A DNA stretch of 64,000 bases from Saprospiraceae bacterium (GCA_022841345.1 JALHRR010000018.1:1-64000); one strand, 5' to 3'; counted from the stretch's first letter, positions 19,445-29,061 are shown. The notes: a model not told the origin generated them from the sequence alone. Numbers and translations: made by a program.

Positions 19445-20311
19445 ATGAGGCGCGTTTTGATCACAGGGGCATCAGGTACTGTTGGGTGTGAAGTGATAAA
19501 AGCTATCAAAGCTTTAGATTTACCAATTCAAATCATGGCCGGAGTTCGCGAAATTACTAAGGAACAGTCTCTGTATGCTGATCACAATCTTCAATACGTG
19601 AATTTTGATTATACCAATTTTTCCACATTTACCCCTGCTTTGTTTGAATGTGATACGCTATTTCTGGTCCGTCCCCCACAAATTGCCAATGTGCCAAAGT
19701 ACTTTTCTCCTTTAATCGAAGTGGCAAAAAATATTGGTATTGAGCATATCATTTTTCTTTCTGTACAAGGTGTGAATGCCAATCCTGGTATTCCGCATTA
19801 CAAGATTGAAAAGTGCATTGTCGAAAGCAAAATTCCTTATACGTTTTTAAGGCCGGCTTACTTTATGCAGAATTTCCTGACAACGCTGAAAAGTGAATTG
19901 AAGCTAAAAAGGAGAATTTTTTTACCGGCAGGAAATACAAAATTTACATTGATTGATGTAGAAGATATCGGCAGAGTGGTGGCAAAAATATTAGAAAAGC
20001 CAGAAAAGCATCACAGTCAAAGCTATGATCTTACTTGCGATGAGATGTTAAATTTTAAAGAAATTGCAGAAAAATTTTCCCAGATTCTGGGCACCACTAT
20101 CAAGTATATTTCTCCCAATCTGTTGAATTTTTATATAGCCAAACGCTGGAATAAACTTCCAACGCGATTTATACTTGTATTAATCTTATTGCATTATTTC
20201 CCCCGCTTCCAAAAAGAGCCCTCAATCAGTCCATGTGTAAGCGAAATTACACATCAATCACCCGGAACCTTGAATGCATTCATTGAAAGAAATAAACCTC
20301 AATGGCTGTAA
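19445..20311 (+). CDS. NmrA-like NAD(P)-binding atypical SDR
   Basis: 288 residues. The N-terminus carries the dinucleotide-binding loop TGASGTVG (residues 7-14) after a first beta strand. FLSVQGV and HYKIEK resemble the central region of NmrA/HSCARG-type proteins, and LRPAYFMQNF is a hallmark of the group. These are NAD(P)-binding sensors or quinone/flavin-type reductases with modified active sites; the usual YxxxK is represented by HYKIEK. No operon partner. The gap of 246 bp before it contains nothing I recognise. Confidence 0.78.
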   Translation: MRRVLITGASGTVGCEVIKAIKALDLPIQIMAGVREITKEQSLYADHNLQYVNFDYTNFSTFTPALFECDTLFLVRPPQIANVPKYFSPLIEVAKNIGIEHIIFLSVQGVNANPGIPHYKIEKCIVESKIPYTFLRPAYFMQNFLTTLKSELKLKRRIFLPAGNTKFTLIDVEDIGRVVAKILEKPEKHHSQSYDLTCDEMLNFKEIAEKFSQILGTTIKYISPNLLNFYIAKRWNKLPTRFILVLILLHYFPRFQKEPSISPCVSEITHQSPGTLNAFIERNKPQWL

Positions 20312-20497
20312 TTGGGTAAATTTATCTTTCTGTCCTCCCTTCGCAACTTGAAATAAATTGACAATTCCTTAGCAGAATGCGTGTATTTTCTAATTTATTA
20401 CGTTAATTAGATGAAACTTTTTAGGTCAATTATGAATTCAATCTGCAGTTTTGTAAAATTGAGTGTCGTAAATGGCCAGAATAAACAAAGCGATTAA

Positions 20498-20818
20498 ATG
20501 CAAAAAGCTATCCTTTGTATAACTTTCTTCTTAGCGCTTACCTGTCATCTTAAGGCAGTGGTGAAAACCTTGGATTGGATGAGTCTTGAGGCAGAAGCTT
20601 GCATCCTGGAACATACCATTATAGATTTAGATGAGGAGTTTTTTCCGCTGAAAAATTTGGAGCATAAGGACCCTGAGACAAAGATGCCGGAAATTGGTTT
20701 TTTCAATTCATTTGTCCGCATTCCCATTTCCTATTATTCCAATTTATGTCAACTGACTCCCTATGTCATTCCAATCAATAGCTTCTCAGGATTTACGAAT
20801 CTCGCTAATGCTCCTTAA
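20498..20818 (+). CDS. Small putative secreted protein
   Basis: 106 residues. The first 20 form a plausible signal peptide (AILCITFFLALTCHLKA). The remainder is acidic and hydrophobic without a known motif. Composition and codon use fit the neighbourhood, and no longer frame competes on either strand, but there is no homology argument, so it may be spurious. Confidence 0.4.
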   Translation: MQKAILCITFFLALTCHLKAVVKTLDWMSLEAEACILEHTIIDLDEEFFPLKNLEHKDPETKMPEIGFFNSFVRIPISYYSNLCQLTPYVIPINSFSGFTNLANAP

Positions 20819-20971
20819 ATAGTGAGTAATATTTCAGTGCTTTAACTCATTTGGGTATCTGCCCATATTTAAACCTAAACGAACTATCGTTTTTTCTTTC
20901 AACTTATTTATGATAATAAAGCGCTTTCATCAAGAAGAAAGGCAACATTATCATCTTGTAATTACTGAGCA

Positions 20972-21988
20972 ATGTATAATAACATAGGAAATACCCCACT
21001 CATTTTATCAGACTACTTGTCCGAAAGATATGGGTGCAGGGTTTACATAAAAGAAGATTTTCGGAATCCCGGAGCCTCCTCCAAAGATAGAATTGCCTGG
21101 TATATGATTCATTACGCAGAAAAATCAGGCCAAATCAAACCCGGTGGAACCATTGTAGAGGCAAGTAGTGGAAATACTGCCATTGGATTGGCCATGCTAT
21201 GCAGATTGAAAGGGTATCACTGCAGAATTTATTTGAGTAAAAGCGGAGGTGAAGAAAAAGAAGCTGTTCTGAAATCTCTCGGAGCTGAGGTGATAAGGTG
21301 TAAGACCTCGGGTGGTCCTGATGATCCTCAATCTTCACAATTTTTGGCTGCTGAATATGCAAAAGAAACCCCCAATGCTTTTTATTGCAATCAATATTTC
21401 AATGAGGCAAATAAACAGGCGCATTTCGAAACTACAGGCCCGGAAATTTGGAAACAAACCAATGGAAAAATCTCCCACTTTCTCGCAGGGGCTGGTACAG
21501 GTGGAACCGTAAGCGGTGTAGGCAAATTCCTTAAAAGCCAGAACAGGAACATTCAGATTTCTGCTGTTGATCCTGTAGGTTCGGTTTTGACCCATTATTT
21601 CAAACACGGAACCACTGAAGGCTTCATCCCTCAGCCTTATTTTATAGAAGGCATTGGCCGCAACTTTATACCCGGCGCGCTGGATAATCATCAGATTGAT
21701 CAATTTGTACAGGTTTCGGGTCAAAAAAGCGCTGAAGCTGCCTTCAGGTTTAGGAATCACACCGGTATGGCTCCGGGATTTTCAAGTGGAGCAGTATTGG
21801 CAGCCCTGCATGATATCAGGCATTCTTTGAAGAAAGAGGATCATGTTGTGGTGTTTTTTGCTGACAAAGGTGACCGTTATTCCGGCAAACTTTATAATCC
21901 TGAATGGTTAGAGAAGAATTTGTTCTCTGCCAAAGATTGGCCTTCTTTTTTTAACAGATATTACAATCCGGCAGTAACACATGCATAA
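20972..21988 (+). CDS. PLP-dependent cysteine synthase family enzyme
   Basis: 338 residues of the CysK/cystathionine beta-synthase fold. Lys38 in NPGASSKDR is the expected PLP Schiff-base lysine, SSGNTAIG (65-72) binds the cofactor, GAGTGGTVSG is the phosphate loop, and FSSGAVLAAL is the C-terminal conserved Ser segment. The substrate is not clear: EASSGNT and DKGDRYSGKLYNPEW differ from standard O-acetylserine sulfhydrylases and are closer to CBS-like or special beta-replacement enzymes. Its stop overlaps the start of the next gene by 8 bp, so the two are probably co-translated. panD follows in the same direction. Confidence 0.82.
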   Translation: MYNNIGNTPLILSDYLSERYGCRVYIKEDFRNPGASSKDRIAWYMIHYAEKSGQIKPGGTIVEASSGNTAIGLAMLCRLKGYHCRIYLSKSGGEEKEAVLKSLGAEVIRCKTSGGPDDPQSSQFLAAEYAKETPNAFYCNQYFNEANKQAHFETTGPEIWKQTNGKISHFLAGAGTGGTVSGVGKFLKSQNRNIQISAVDPVGSVLTHYFKHGTTEGFIPQPYFIEGIGRNFIPGALDNHQIDQFVQVSGQKSAEAAFRFRNHTGMAPGFSSGAVLAALHDIRHSLKKEDHVVVFFADKGDRYSGKLYNPEWLEKNLFSAKDWPSFFNRYYNPAVTHA

Positions 21989-23021
21989 AGAAGGTATAAG
22001 TATAGTCATTGCATGGCCGGACACTACTGCCAGAGGAGATGATCGCTGGTATACTGTCTTAAAGAATTTGGGACTTGTTAAGAACCTGAACTTTAAAGTC
22101 GGACACGCTGCAATCATATTAATCGACAAAGCGAGCGGGATCTTATATTATTATGATTTTGGCCGGTACATTACCCCCCGTGGTATGGGAAGAGCAAGAT
22201 CCTGTGATACCGATCCTAAGCTGGAGTTAACGACAAGAGCAACTATAGAAAACGGAAAAATCCTGAACCTGGAAGAAATTCTTCTTGAGATGGATGTAAA
22301 GAAGGAAGCCACACATGGAATGGGCCCAATGTATTTTTCTATCATAGATCATACTGACTTTCGCAAGAGTAAGCAAGAAGCAGATAAATGGGTACTTATT
22401 GGATCCACACCTTATGGTGCGCTGGCTAAAGGCAACAATAGTTGCTCCCGTTATGTTTGGCAGGTTTTCAAAGCAGGAAGGACTCAAAAGACACCTGATA
22501 AATGGACTTCCAGACTCCCGCATGAAACTTTATTTCCCAGCCCAATGAGCAATGTTGTAAATGCTTCCGGAAACAGGGAGGTGTTTATCTATAACGAAAG
22601 AAAGCTGGAGAAAATAGTGATGAACAGATGGCGATCCTTTGTGTTTTTTATTCAGCAGGTGGGACACAGTTTTCATCCTGTTAAAAGTAAAAAACTCCCG
22701 GATGATCAGCATTTGGGTTTTATTAATGAACCATTAAAACCCTTGAATATTCCTGCTGAGGCTCAATGGCTGGGGGGTATTGGAGAAGGTGCATGGTATC
22801 ATCTTGAAATTGAAAAAGACTATTGCTTAACGCACAGATATAACCATAAAGGAGAGCTGGAATACACAAAAAAAGGCGTACTTAAAAATGAGACATTCAA
22901 CTTAGAGTCCCATCAATTTCAGTATGATAGCCATTATTTGTTTACTACATTATTAATACAGGGCCGTGTGATCCGCCTTCACAAAATTCACAGCAAAGAA
23001 TTTATCTTAAACGAACTTTAA
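21981..23021 (+). CDS. DUF6695-like protein
   Basis: 346 residues with no signal peptide. The first 200 residues resemble proteins I know as DUF6695: IVIAWPDT, VGHAAIILID, YDFGRYITPRGMGRARS, TDPKL, then PYGALAKGNNSCSRYVW. The ordered His (GHAA) and Cys (NSCSRYV) recall a circularly permuted NlpC/P60 or papain-like hydrolase, but this is inference. The C-terminal 120 residues are an extra beta-rich domain containing QWLGGIGEGAWYHLE. It starts inside the stop region of the CysK-like gene and lies 17 bp before panD, so an operon is likely. Confidence 0.7.
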   Translation: MHKEGISIVIAWPDTTARGDDRWYTVLKNLGLVKNLNFKVGHAAIILIDKASGILYYYDFGRYITPRGMGRARSCDTDPKLELTTRATIENGKILNLEEILLEMDVKKEATHGMGPMYFSIIDHTDFRKSKQEADKWVLIGSTPYGALAKGNNSCSRYVWQVFKAGRTQKTPDKWTSRLPHETLFPSPMSNVVNASGNREVFIYNERKLEKIVMNRWRSFVFFIQQVGHSFHPVKSKKLPDDQHLGFINEPLKPLNIPAEAQWLGGIGEGAWYHLEIEKDYCLTHRYNHKGELEYTKKGVLKNETFNLESHQFQYDSHYLFTTLLIQGRVIRLHKIHSKEFILNEL

Positions 23022-23038
23022 TCTTAATTTAAATAACA

Positions 23039-23404
23039 ATGAATCTTAGTATTTTAAAATCAAAAATCCACACAGTTAAAGTTACTGAAGCCAATGTCAG
23101 GTACAATGGGTCTATCACTATTGATGCAGACTTGCTTGATGCAGCTCATATTAGGAAATACGAGCAGGTTTATATTAATAATGCAACTAAAGGGTCCCGC
23201 ATCATGACCTATGTATTACCGGGCAAGAGGGGCAGTGGAGAGGTATGTATGAATGGAGGAGCTGCTTTACACGCATCCGTAGGGGATACAGTTCATATAC
23301 TTAGTTTTTGTACGCTCGAAGAGCATGAAGTTGACTCTTTTATTCCGCTGGTGATTTTCACCGATGAAAACAATCATGTCAAGTCGATTGAGGAGTATGT
23401 GTAA
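23039..23404 (+). CDS. panD: Aspartate 1-decarboxylase proenzyme
   Basis: 121 residues. It makes beta-alanine from aspartate for pantothenate and coenzyme A. The self-processing site Gly24-Ser25 lies in RYNGSITID; Ser25 becomes the pyruvoyl group of the alpha chain. Lys9 and His11 (LKSKIHTVKVT), Tyr22 and the VGDTVHILSF segment fit the family, and the length is standard. Seventeen bp separate it from the upstream gene. No panB or panC is in the window. Confidence 0.93.
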   Translation: MNLSILKSKIHTVKVTEANVRYNGSITIDADLLDAAHIRKYEQVYINNATKGSRIMTYVLPGKRGSGEVCMNGGAALHASVGDTVHILSFCTLEEHEVDSFIPLVIFTDENNHVKSIEEYV

Positions 23405-23631
23405 GGAAAGCTGCAAGCTATAAGCAACAAGCTGCAAGTGAACAGCCCACTCACACTCTCTGCTTCCCGTAGCTTTCAGCTACGGCACTCTGACAAAGAA
23501 GCTGCGCCGTGTCCCCGGCCCTTTGCGGAAGCCTCAAACTCAGATTGCAAGTGAACAGCCATCGAAGACCGCACTTTTCACCCAAACAGACCCACACCCC
23601 AAACTCCCCACCCAACCGCGGGCTCCGACCG
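23405..23631. repeat. Gap with CCGTAGCT triloop hairpin and repeat C fragment
   Basis: No gene. It contains a perfect palindrome CCGTAGCT-TTC-AGCTACGG at 23467-23485, in a context (tgcttCCCGTAGCTTTCAGC) also found at 53800 and, degraded, at 57296. The rest is CA- and C-rich low-complexity sequence. Confidence 0.6.
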
Positions 23632-23780
23632 CACATCACCTTGCAACTTTTGAAGCGTAGTTGCAAAAAGTTGCAAGACATCACTTCTTTGCGGCGAAGC
23701 CAAGATGAAACATCACCTTGCAAGCCGCAGGCGCAGAAAGACACTTGTAGCGAGTGAACGCAGTGAACCTCGCTATCACC
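23632..23780 (-). repeat. Hairpin-array repeat A, copy 1
   Basis: Reading the minus strand, delimiters GGTGATAGC (23780-23772), AGTGTCTTT-like (about 23745), GGTGATGTT (23717-23709), AGTGATGTC (23685-23677) and GGTGATGTG (23640-23632) separate palindromic spacers. The spacer at 23641-23676 has an 11-bp perfect stem (TTGCAACTTTT/AAAAGTTGCAA). The array starts 67 bp downstream of the minus-strand GH3 gene, in its sense direction. Confidence 0.75.
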
Positions 23781-23846
23781 TCGCTTCGGACAAATATCGG
23801 TTTTGAAGGACATCCTATCAGCCGGTAAACACCAAAAACTTACATT

Positions 23847-26800
23847 TCACTCAGCAGCCTTATAGACCGCATAATGCATTCTCAGGCGATATTGATAGTC
23901 ATTGAGTTTATTATTATCCATTGTCGGATACACTCTGTTGGAGAGAAATATAAAGGTGACACCGCACTCCGGATCCACCCAGGCACAAGTACCCGTAAAC
24001 CCTGTGTGGCCAAAAGTGCCTGCAGAAGCAAGACCAGTAACATTCACTCCTTTTGTCCTGTCAAGCTGTTGCATATCGAAGCCAAGTGCCCTGCGGGTCT
24101 CTCCCGGATACCTGGTAGTGAAATATTCAATAGTTTCGGGCTTTAAATATGACTTGCCGGCGTAAGTTCCTTTTTGACTCAGCATGGTCATCAGGATACC
24201 CATATCGTTTGCATTGGAAAATAATCCGGCATGACCACTCACTCCTCCCAGCATAGCAGCTGCCATGTCATGCACATAACCTCTCAAAAGCTGTGACCTG
24301 AAGTAATTGTCATCTTCTGTGGGTATGATATGGACCGGATCAATTTTGGTCCTGGGATTGAACATGGTGTGATACATGCCTAATGGTTTATAAAATTCTT
24401 TATCGACATATTCATCCAATGTCTGCCCGGTAACATTAAAAACTAGTTTTGAGAAAAGAATAAATCCAAGATCACTATACCTGTAAGCTTTTGAAGGAAG
24501 GAGTTCACTATCTCTGATTTGTGTCCAGATGTTTTGCATATAGACAGTATCCAGATAAATATTTTCAGCAACCTGAATATAGCCGGGCTGAGGGCTTGTC
24601 TTGTAAATGGTAGAATCAAGCGTTACCTGCCCTTTGCCGGCCGAAATTGTTTTTCTGTAAAATGGTAACCAGGGATACAATCCTGCCCTGTGTGCCATGA
24701 CATCCTTAATCACCAGGTTTTCTTTATTGCTGCCTTTCAAACCGGGAAGGTAGTCCCCCAATGTTTTATCAAGGTCTATTTTACCATCCTCATATAATTT
24801 CATCAGTGCCAGTGTTGTAGATGCCACTTTGGTGACAGATGCAACATCATATAAATCCTCTAATTTCACCGGTCTGCTTCCATCATAAATATGCTTTCCA
24901 AAAGCCTTGTGATAAATAACAGTCTGGTCCTTTATAACCATGATCTGACAGCCTGGAGCAGCTTTAATTTGCATCATTTCTTTTGCAATTCCATCCAATT
25001 TTTCCAGTTCACGAGTGCTGACTCCCATGCCCTCCGCGATTCCATACTTGAGTCTGGTGGTGGTTTTGCTCTCAATACCGGATCTGAATTTCCATTGATT
25101 TCCAACAGATACTGGCAGTTTTCCGGTAAAGCTCCTTGCTCCAAATAATGCCTGTACACACAAATCATGCACCATCAGATCATCCTCATAAGCCATAACA
25201 ACGCTACTCAATCCACCAAATAACTGAAGTGCATATGGGTTTCCAAAAACAGAGATGATTGTTTTTTTACTCTTACTTATCTGCCTGATCAATTGAATAC
25301 TCTGTTGCGTGATGCCAAACTCTTTAGTGGCCAGCCGACTTCCCGGGTGAACAGAAATAAGTAAAAGATCATATTTATCCAGATCTTGCAAAAGCTCATT
25401 CCGCTGGTTGACAGTGAAATTCATACTTAAGCTCATGGTATCCGCAGGAATATACCTTTGCACTGCTGCAGGGAATCCCTGCGCTGCCGGAGACCCAATA
25501 GACAGCACTAAAGTTTTTTGACCACTTGAGTATTGAACAGGAATCAGTCCGGCTGTATCCTTAACCAGTGTCATAGCATTTGCAATGATTTCTTCTTTTA
25601 TCAACAAACCCATGCCATTATTGAGATCATTGGACAAGTTCTCTAAAGCAGGAGTATTATTATAGGTGAGGCCGGTTCTGAATTTGGCTTTCAGAATTCT
25701 TTTTACCGATTCTTCCAGCCTGTACAGAGGAATACTTAAATCTAAAAATCCATCTTTCAAAGCTTTAAATGCTACCTCTATGTCTTCCGGTAAAAGCAGA
25801 ACATCATTTCCTGCCATTATTGCTCTGGTTGCTATTTCAGCTTGTTTAAAGTTTTTTGTAACACCTTTCATCTCCAGAGCATCCGTGAAAACTAGTCCAT
25901 TAAATTGCATTCTCTGTCTTAAAAGGGTATCCACTACAGCCGGAGAGAGAGTGGTTGGAAGATTGGGCGTCGAATCCAGTGCAGGAATATGCATATGAGC
26001 GATCATCATACTCTGCAGCCCATTATCTGCCAGCAATTGAAAAGGAAATAATTCAAATTGCTCTAATCGTCGAATATCATGATTTACCACAGGCAAATCA
26101 TAGTGAGAATCCACCTGAGTATCTCCATGTCCGGGAAAATGCTTTGCGCATGCCATGACTCCCTCATCCTGAAGCCCGATCATGTACATGTAAGACTTGG
26201 TTACAACATTATATTTATCCTCCCCGAATGAACGATCGTTGATGACAGGGTTAAGAGGATTGTTGTTAATATCTACTACCGGTCCAAAATTGATATGTAC
26301 ACCCAGTCTTTTCAACTGTTTTCCTATTTCCCTTCCAAAATTGTATACAATCTGATTATCATCAATGGCACCCATCATCAGACTTCGGGGATAAACAATG
26401 ACAGAATCTTTATTAAGCCGCATTCCAAGACCCCATTCTGCATCCATGGATATCATGAGGGGTACTTTTTGGGATAGCGCCTGATATTTCTGTGTCAGTT
26501 CCAATTGTTTGTAAGGTGTGCCCTGAAAGAAACACAAGCCACCGACATGGAATTTCTTTATCTGATCCTCTACTTTTTTGACATGTTCGGGTCCCAGGTT
26601 GGAATGCGCCCGGATCATAAATAGTTGCCCGATCCGCTCATCCAGTGTCATTGAGTTGTAAACTGAATCTACCCAGACCATTTCTCTGACACCCGGTACT
26701 TTGAGCGCTCTGAAAGCAAGAGCCGGGATGGGCTCAGTCGCATCAGGTACAGGTTTGCGATTGTCCGTGTGTGCAGACAACATTAGCAGGCTACATAGCA

Positions 26801-26852
26801 ATACTAAAAGGTGAAGCGGAATATTATTTATATATAGTGCACGACGGCTCAT
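23847..26852 (-). CDS. GH3 beta-N-acetylglucosaminidase / beta-lactamase-fold serine hydrolase fusion
   Basis: 1,001 residues, exported (hydrophobic stretch at 13-26). Residues about 65-385 are a family 3 glycoside hydrolase of NagZ type: KHFPGHGDT (237-245) supplies the Asp-His loop and Asp324 in TDALEMKG is the nucleophile. Residues about 420-590 resemble a GH3 C-terminal or linker domain. Residues about 605-995 are a beta-lactamase/class C-type serine hydrolase with SVTK (672-675), a YSD segment and HTG. A role in peptidoglycan fragment turnover is likely. The architecture recurs in Bacteroidota. Its ATG overlaps the stop of the upstream gene by 4 bp, implying translational coupling. Confidence 0.9.
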   Translation of the reverse strand: MSRRALYINNIPLHLLVLLCSLLMLSAHTDNRKPVPDATEPIPALAFRALKVPGVREMVWVDSVYNSMTLDERIGQLFMIRAHSNLGPEHVKKVEDQIKKFHVGGLCFFQGTPYKQLELTQKYQALSQKVPLMISMDAEWGLGMRLNKDSVIVYPRSLMMGAIDDNQIVYNFGREIGKQLKRLGVHINFGPVVDINNNPLNPVINDRSFGEDKYNVVTKSYMYMIGLQDEGVMACAKHFPGHGDTQVDSHYDLPVVNHDIRRLEQFELFPFQLLADNGLQSMMIAHMHIPALDSTPNLPTTLSPAVVDTLLRQRMQFNGLVFTDALEMKGVTKNFKQAEIATRAIMAGNDVLLLPEDIEVAFKALKDGFLDLSIPLYRLEESVKRILKAKFRTGLTYNNTPALENLSNDLNNGMGLLIKEEIIANAMTLVKDTAGLIPVQYSSGQKTLVLSIGSPAAQGFPAAVQRYIPADTMSLSMNFTVNQRNELLQDLDKYDLLLISVHPGSRLATKEFGITQQSIQLIRQISKSKKTIISVFGNPYALQLFGGLSSVVMAYEDDLMVHDLCVQALFGARSFTGKLPVSVGNQWKFRSGIESKTTTRLKYGIAEGMGVSTRELEKLDGIAKEMMQIKAAPGCQIMVIKDQTVIYHKAFGKHIYDGSRPVKLEDLYDVASVTKVASTTLALMKLYEDGKIDLDKTLGDYLPGLKGSNKENLVIKDVMAHRAGLYPWLPFYRKTISAGKGQVTLDSTIYKTSPQPGYIQVAENIYLDTVYMQNIWTQIRDSELLPSKAYRYSDLGFILFSKLVFNVTGQTLDEYVDKEFYKPLGMYHTMFNPRTKIDPVHIIPTEDDNYFRSQLLRGYVHDMAAAMLGGVSGHAGLFSNANDMGILMTMLSQKGTYAGKSYLKPETIEYFTTRYPGETRRALGFDMQQLDRTKGVNVTGLASAGTFGHTGFTGTCAWVDPECGVTFIFLSNRVYPTMDNNKLNDYQYRLRMHYAVYKAAE

Positions 26853-28834
26853 TTGCGTTGATTTCTTTCCATTACCGCAGGATCCATTTCTTTGGCTTTG
26901 GCATAAAAGTAATTACCTTTTTCAACATCTCCTGCACTAAAGTATGCAGTTCCCAGATTTAACCAGGCATCAGCCAGATCTGGCTGAACAGATGTTGCCT
27001 TTTCAAAATATTCAATCGCCAGAGTATGATTGCCACCAACGCCGTTTGCTACCCCCAGCAACCTTAAGGTCTCGTAATCATCGGGTAGATAACGTATAGC
27101 TTCATTTAAATATTGAAGTGCCTTCTCCAGATTGCCCATTTTTTCTCCGTACATTTTTCCTCCCTCCCTGTATGCCTTACCCAGATTGCCTTTTGCATCT
27201 TCATAGTTGGGGTTGATAGAGAGGGTTTTAAGATAGGATTCAATGGCTTTATCATATTCCTCATTGTAAAAATAGGCATTGCCCAGTAATAACCAGGCAT
27301 TAAGATACTGAGGATGTATGCTGATGGCTTTTTCGAGATGTGCTTTAGCTGCAGCGATCCACTCTGATTTTTTTGCTGCGTCTTCTTCATTATTGGCAAA
27401 AATCAATTTCTCAGCTCCTGCAGCATTCAGTAGTTTGGCGCTATTTTTTGAAATTTCGACATCTGAGGTGAATAACTTTGAATTGGATTCCCAAACATTA
27501 TTACGGGTGATGGTCTTGAGACTATATAGCCCCAGCAGCGTGAGCAGAATACCAAAGAATATGTTTTGTTTACCCTTATTCCAGACTTCTGTTGTCATCC
27601 AATAAGCTGTCAACAGTGAAAATCCTACAGAAGGCATGAACAAAAAACGCTCAGACATATTGGTTCCTACCGGGAAAAACACATTGGATACTATTGATAA
27701 TGTTGCAATAAAATAAATCAGACAAAAAGCATAATCAGATCTGGATTTCCATTTCAAAAATATAAAAATTCCCATAGCAATGTAAAGTGCCACACTCGCC
27801 AGAACTCCGGGTTGACTCCAGGACATCATGGCAATATGCCTTGGATAGTAATCATGTGTCAATGGATGCGGAAATAGTAAAAGCTGAATATACCTTCCCA
27901 GTGTATATGTAATCGTGGCCATTTTTTCGCTCAGGTTCATAGGAACAAAAGTATCTCCGGCTAATTTCAGGAACGGATTATTCAGCAATTCCATAGGTGG
28001 TTCTGAACCAAACCATTGGCCCAGGACTTGAGCCCTTATCAAAAGAAATATGAAGGTAGCCGCGCTCAACATCCCGATCGGTATGATGGCTGATTTCCAT
28101 TGAAATTTGCGGAAAAAAAGAATTGAAAGCGGAATAATCGCCATAAAAGTTATCGCATTCTCCTTGGAAAGTAGTCCTAAAAAGAAGGTAATCCCGGCAA
28201 GAAAATACCAGAAGATTTTTTGAGTATCCATGCCTTTTAACACAAGTCTTAAACTTAACAGACTTAATAAAAGACATATGATTTCATCTCTTCCTTTGAC
28301 ATTGGCAACGGCTTCTGTGTGAATGGGGTGAGCCGCAAATAACAGCGCTGCGCTGAAAGCAATCAGAGAACTTGTGTCGCCAAAACGGAATTTTAATAAG
28401 GCCAGCAGACATAGATACAGAGCAATGACACAAGCCGCATACCATAGCACAGTCAATAGATGGAAAGCGAAGGGGTTGAGTCCAAACAATTCATATTCGA
28501 TTGCAAAAATCACCAGGGTAAATGGTCTGTACCTGCCTCCTGCAACCAGATTGGCCTTTCCTTCTTCCTTGAAGAAACCAAAGAATGTGTCATACTTTAA
28601 AATGCCAGGAATTCCTTGAACTCCCTGCTGGGTAAACATATTGTCTGTAATGACGATCGCATCATCCTGGGTGTAATCATGACCAAGTGTATTTCCATAC
28701 AGTAAAAAACAAAAAAGAAGGAGGGCAATGGAAGCATTGCGGGATGATTGCAAAAACGACAGGAATGGGTGCAACACATTAGTAGAATGCACTGGTATCG
28801 CTTCCGCAGCAGTTTTTCGAGACGGCTTAGCCAT
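26849..28834 (-). CDS. TMTC-like membrane glycosyltransferase with C-terminal TPRs
   Basis: 661 residues from ATG 28834; an in-frame TTG at 28867 falls within a -7-like box and is less likely. About ten membrane segments are followed by about 200 residues of TPR repeats. The first periplasmic loop has YTQDDAIVI with an acidic pair (residues 57-58), and HPIHTEAVANVKGRDE (about 169-184) matches the signature of TMTC-type protein O-mannosyltransferases (GT-C fold). It probably transfers a lipid-linked sugar to exported proteins; acceptor and sugar are unknown. It forms a 4-bp overlap with the GH3 fusion gene. Confidence 0.75.
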   Translation of the reverse strand: MAKPSRKTAAEAIPVHSTNVLHPFLSFLQSSRNASIALLLFCFLLYGNTLGHDYTQDDAIVITDNMFTQQGVQGIPGILKYDTFFGFFKEEGKANLVAGGRYRPFTLVIFAIEYELFGLNPFAFHLLTVLWYAACVIALYLCLLALLKFRFGDTSSLIAFSAALLFAAHPIHTEAVANVKGRDEIICLLLSLLSLRLVLKGMDTQKIFWYFLAGITFFLGLLSKENAITFMAIIPLSILFFRKFQWKSAIIPIGMLSAATFIFLLIRAQVLGQWFGSEPPMELLNNPFLKLAGDTFVPMNLSEKMATITYTLGRYIQLLLFPHPLTHDYYPRHIAMMSWSQPGVLASVALYIAMGIFIFLKWKSRSDYAFCLIYFIATLSIVSNVFFPVGTNMSERFLFMPSVGFSLLTAYWMTTEVWNKGKQNIFFGILLTLLGLYSLKTITRNNVWESNSKLFTSDVEISKNSAKLLNAAGAEKLIFANNEEDAAKKSEWIAAAKAHLEKAISIHPQYLNAWLLLGNAYFYNEEYDKAIESYLKTLSINPNYEDAKGNLGKAYREGGKMYGEKMGNLEKALQYLNEAIRYLPDDYETLRLLGVANGVGGNHTLAIEYFEKATSVQPDLADAWLNLGTAYFSAGDVEKGNYFYAKAKEMDPAVMERNQRK

Positions 28835-28864
28835 AATAGTATGTGTAGTTTTGTCTGGCTTGTG

Positions 28865-28872
28865 CAAATATG
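28865..28872 (-). promoter_or_regulatory. Putative -7 box of the TMTC-like gene
   Basis: CATATTTG on the minus strand differs from TAnnTTTG at one base and ends about 30 bp before ATG 28834, supporting that start. Confidence 0.35.
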
Positions 28873-28973
28873 AAAAATATCTGCGAATTATATATTATAA
28901 ATAATCATTATTTTTAATTTTCCCCCTGATTCACTTCAAAATATTATTATTTGGTTTGCTTCACACATGACAC

Positions 28974-29048
28974 AAAAAAAAGAGCCCAATATGCATTCAT
29001 ATCAGGCTCCCTTCTCGGATAAATGTTTACGTTGTGCAAACAAACGTA
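28974..29048 (-). ncRNA. Candidate small RNA with own promoter and terminator
   Basis: On the minus strand a -7 box TACATTTG (29061-29054) is followed within 6 bp by a perfect hairpin TTACGTT/AACGTAA (29049-29027), an unpaired stretch, then a GAGCC/GGCTC terminator hairpin (29009-28982) and eight T (28981-28974). The implied transcript is about 75 nt. No gene ends near enough to need this terminator (the nearest stop is 29245). I cannot assign it to a known RNA family. Confidence 0.5.
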
Positions 29049-29061
29049 AGTTGCAAATGTA

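Noticed and set aside
23451-23813. Reading frames on both strands in the gap after panD
   Set aside because: They run through repeat A hairpins and C-rich simple sequence; no start context, motif or conservation.
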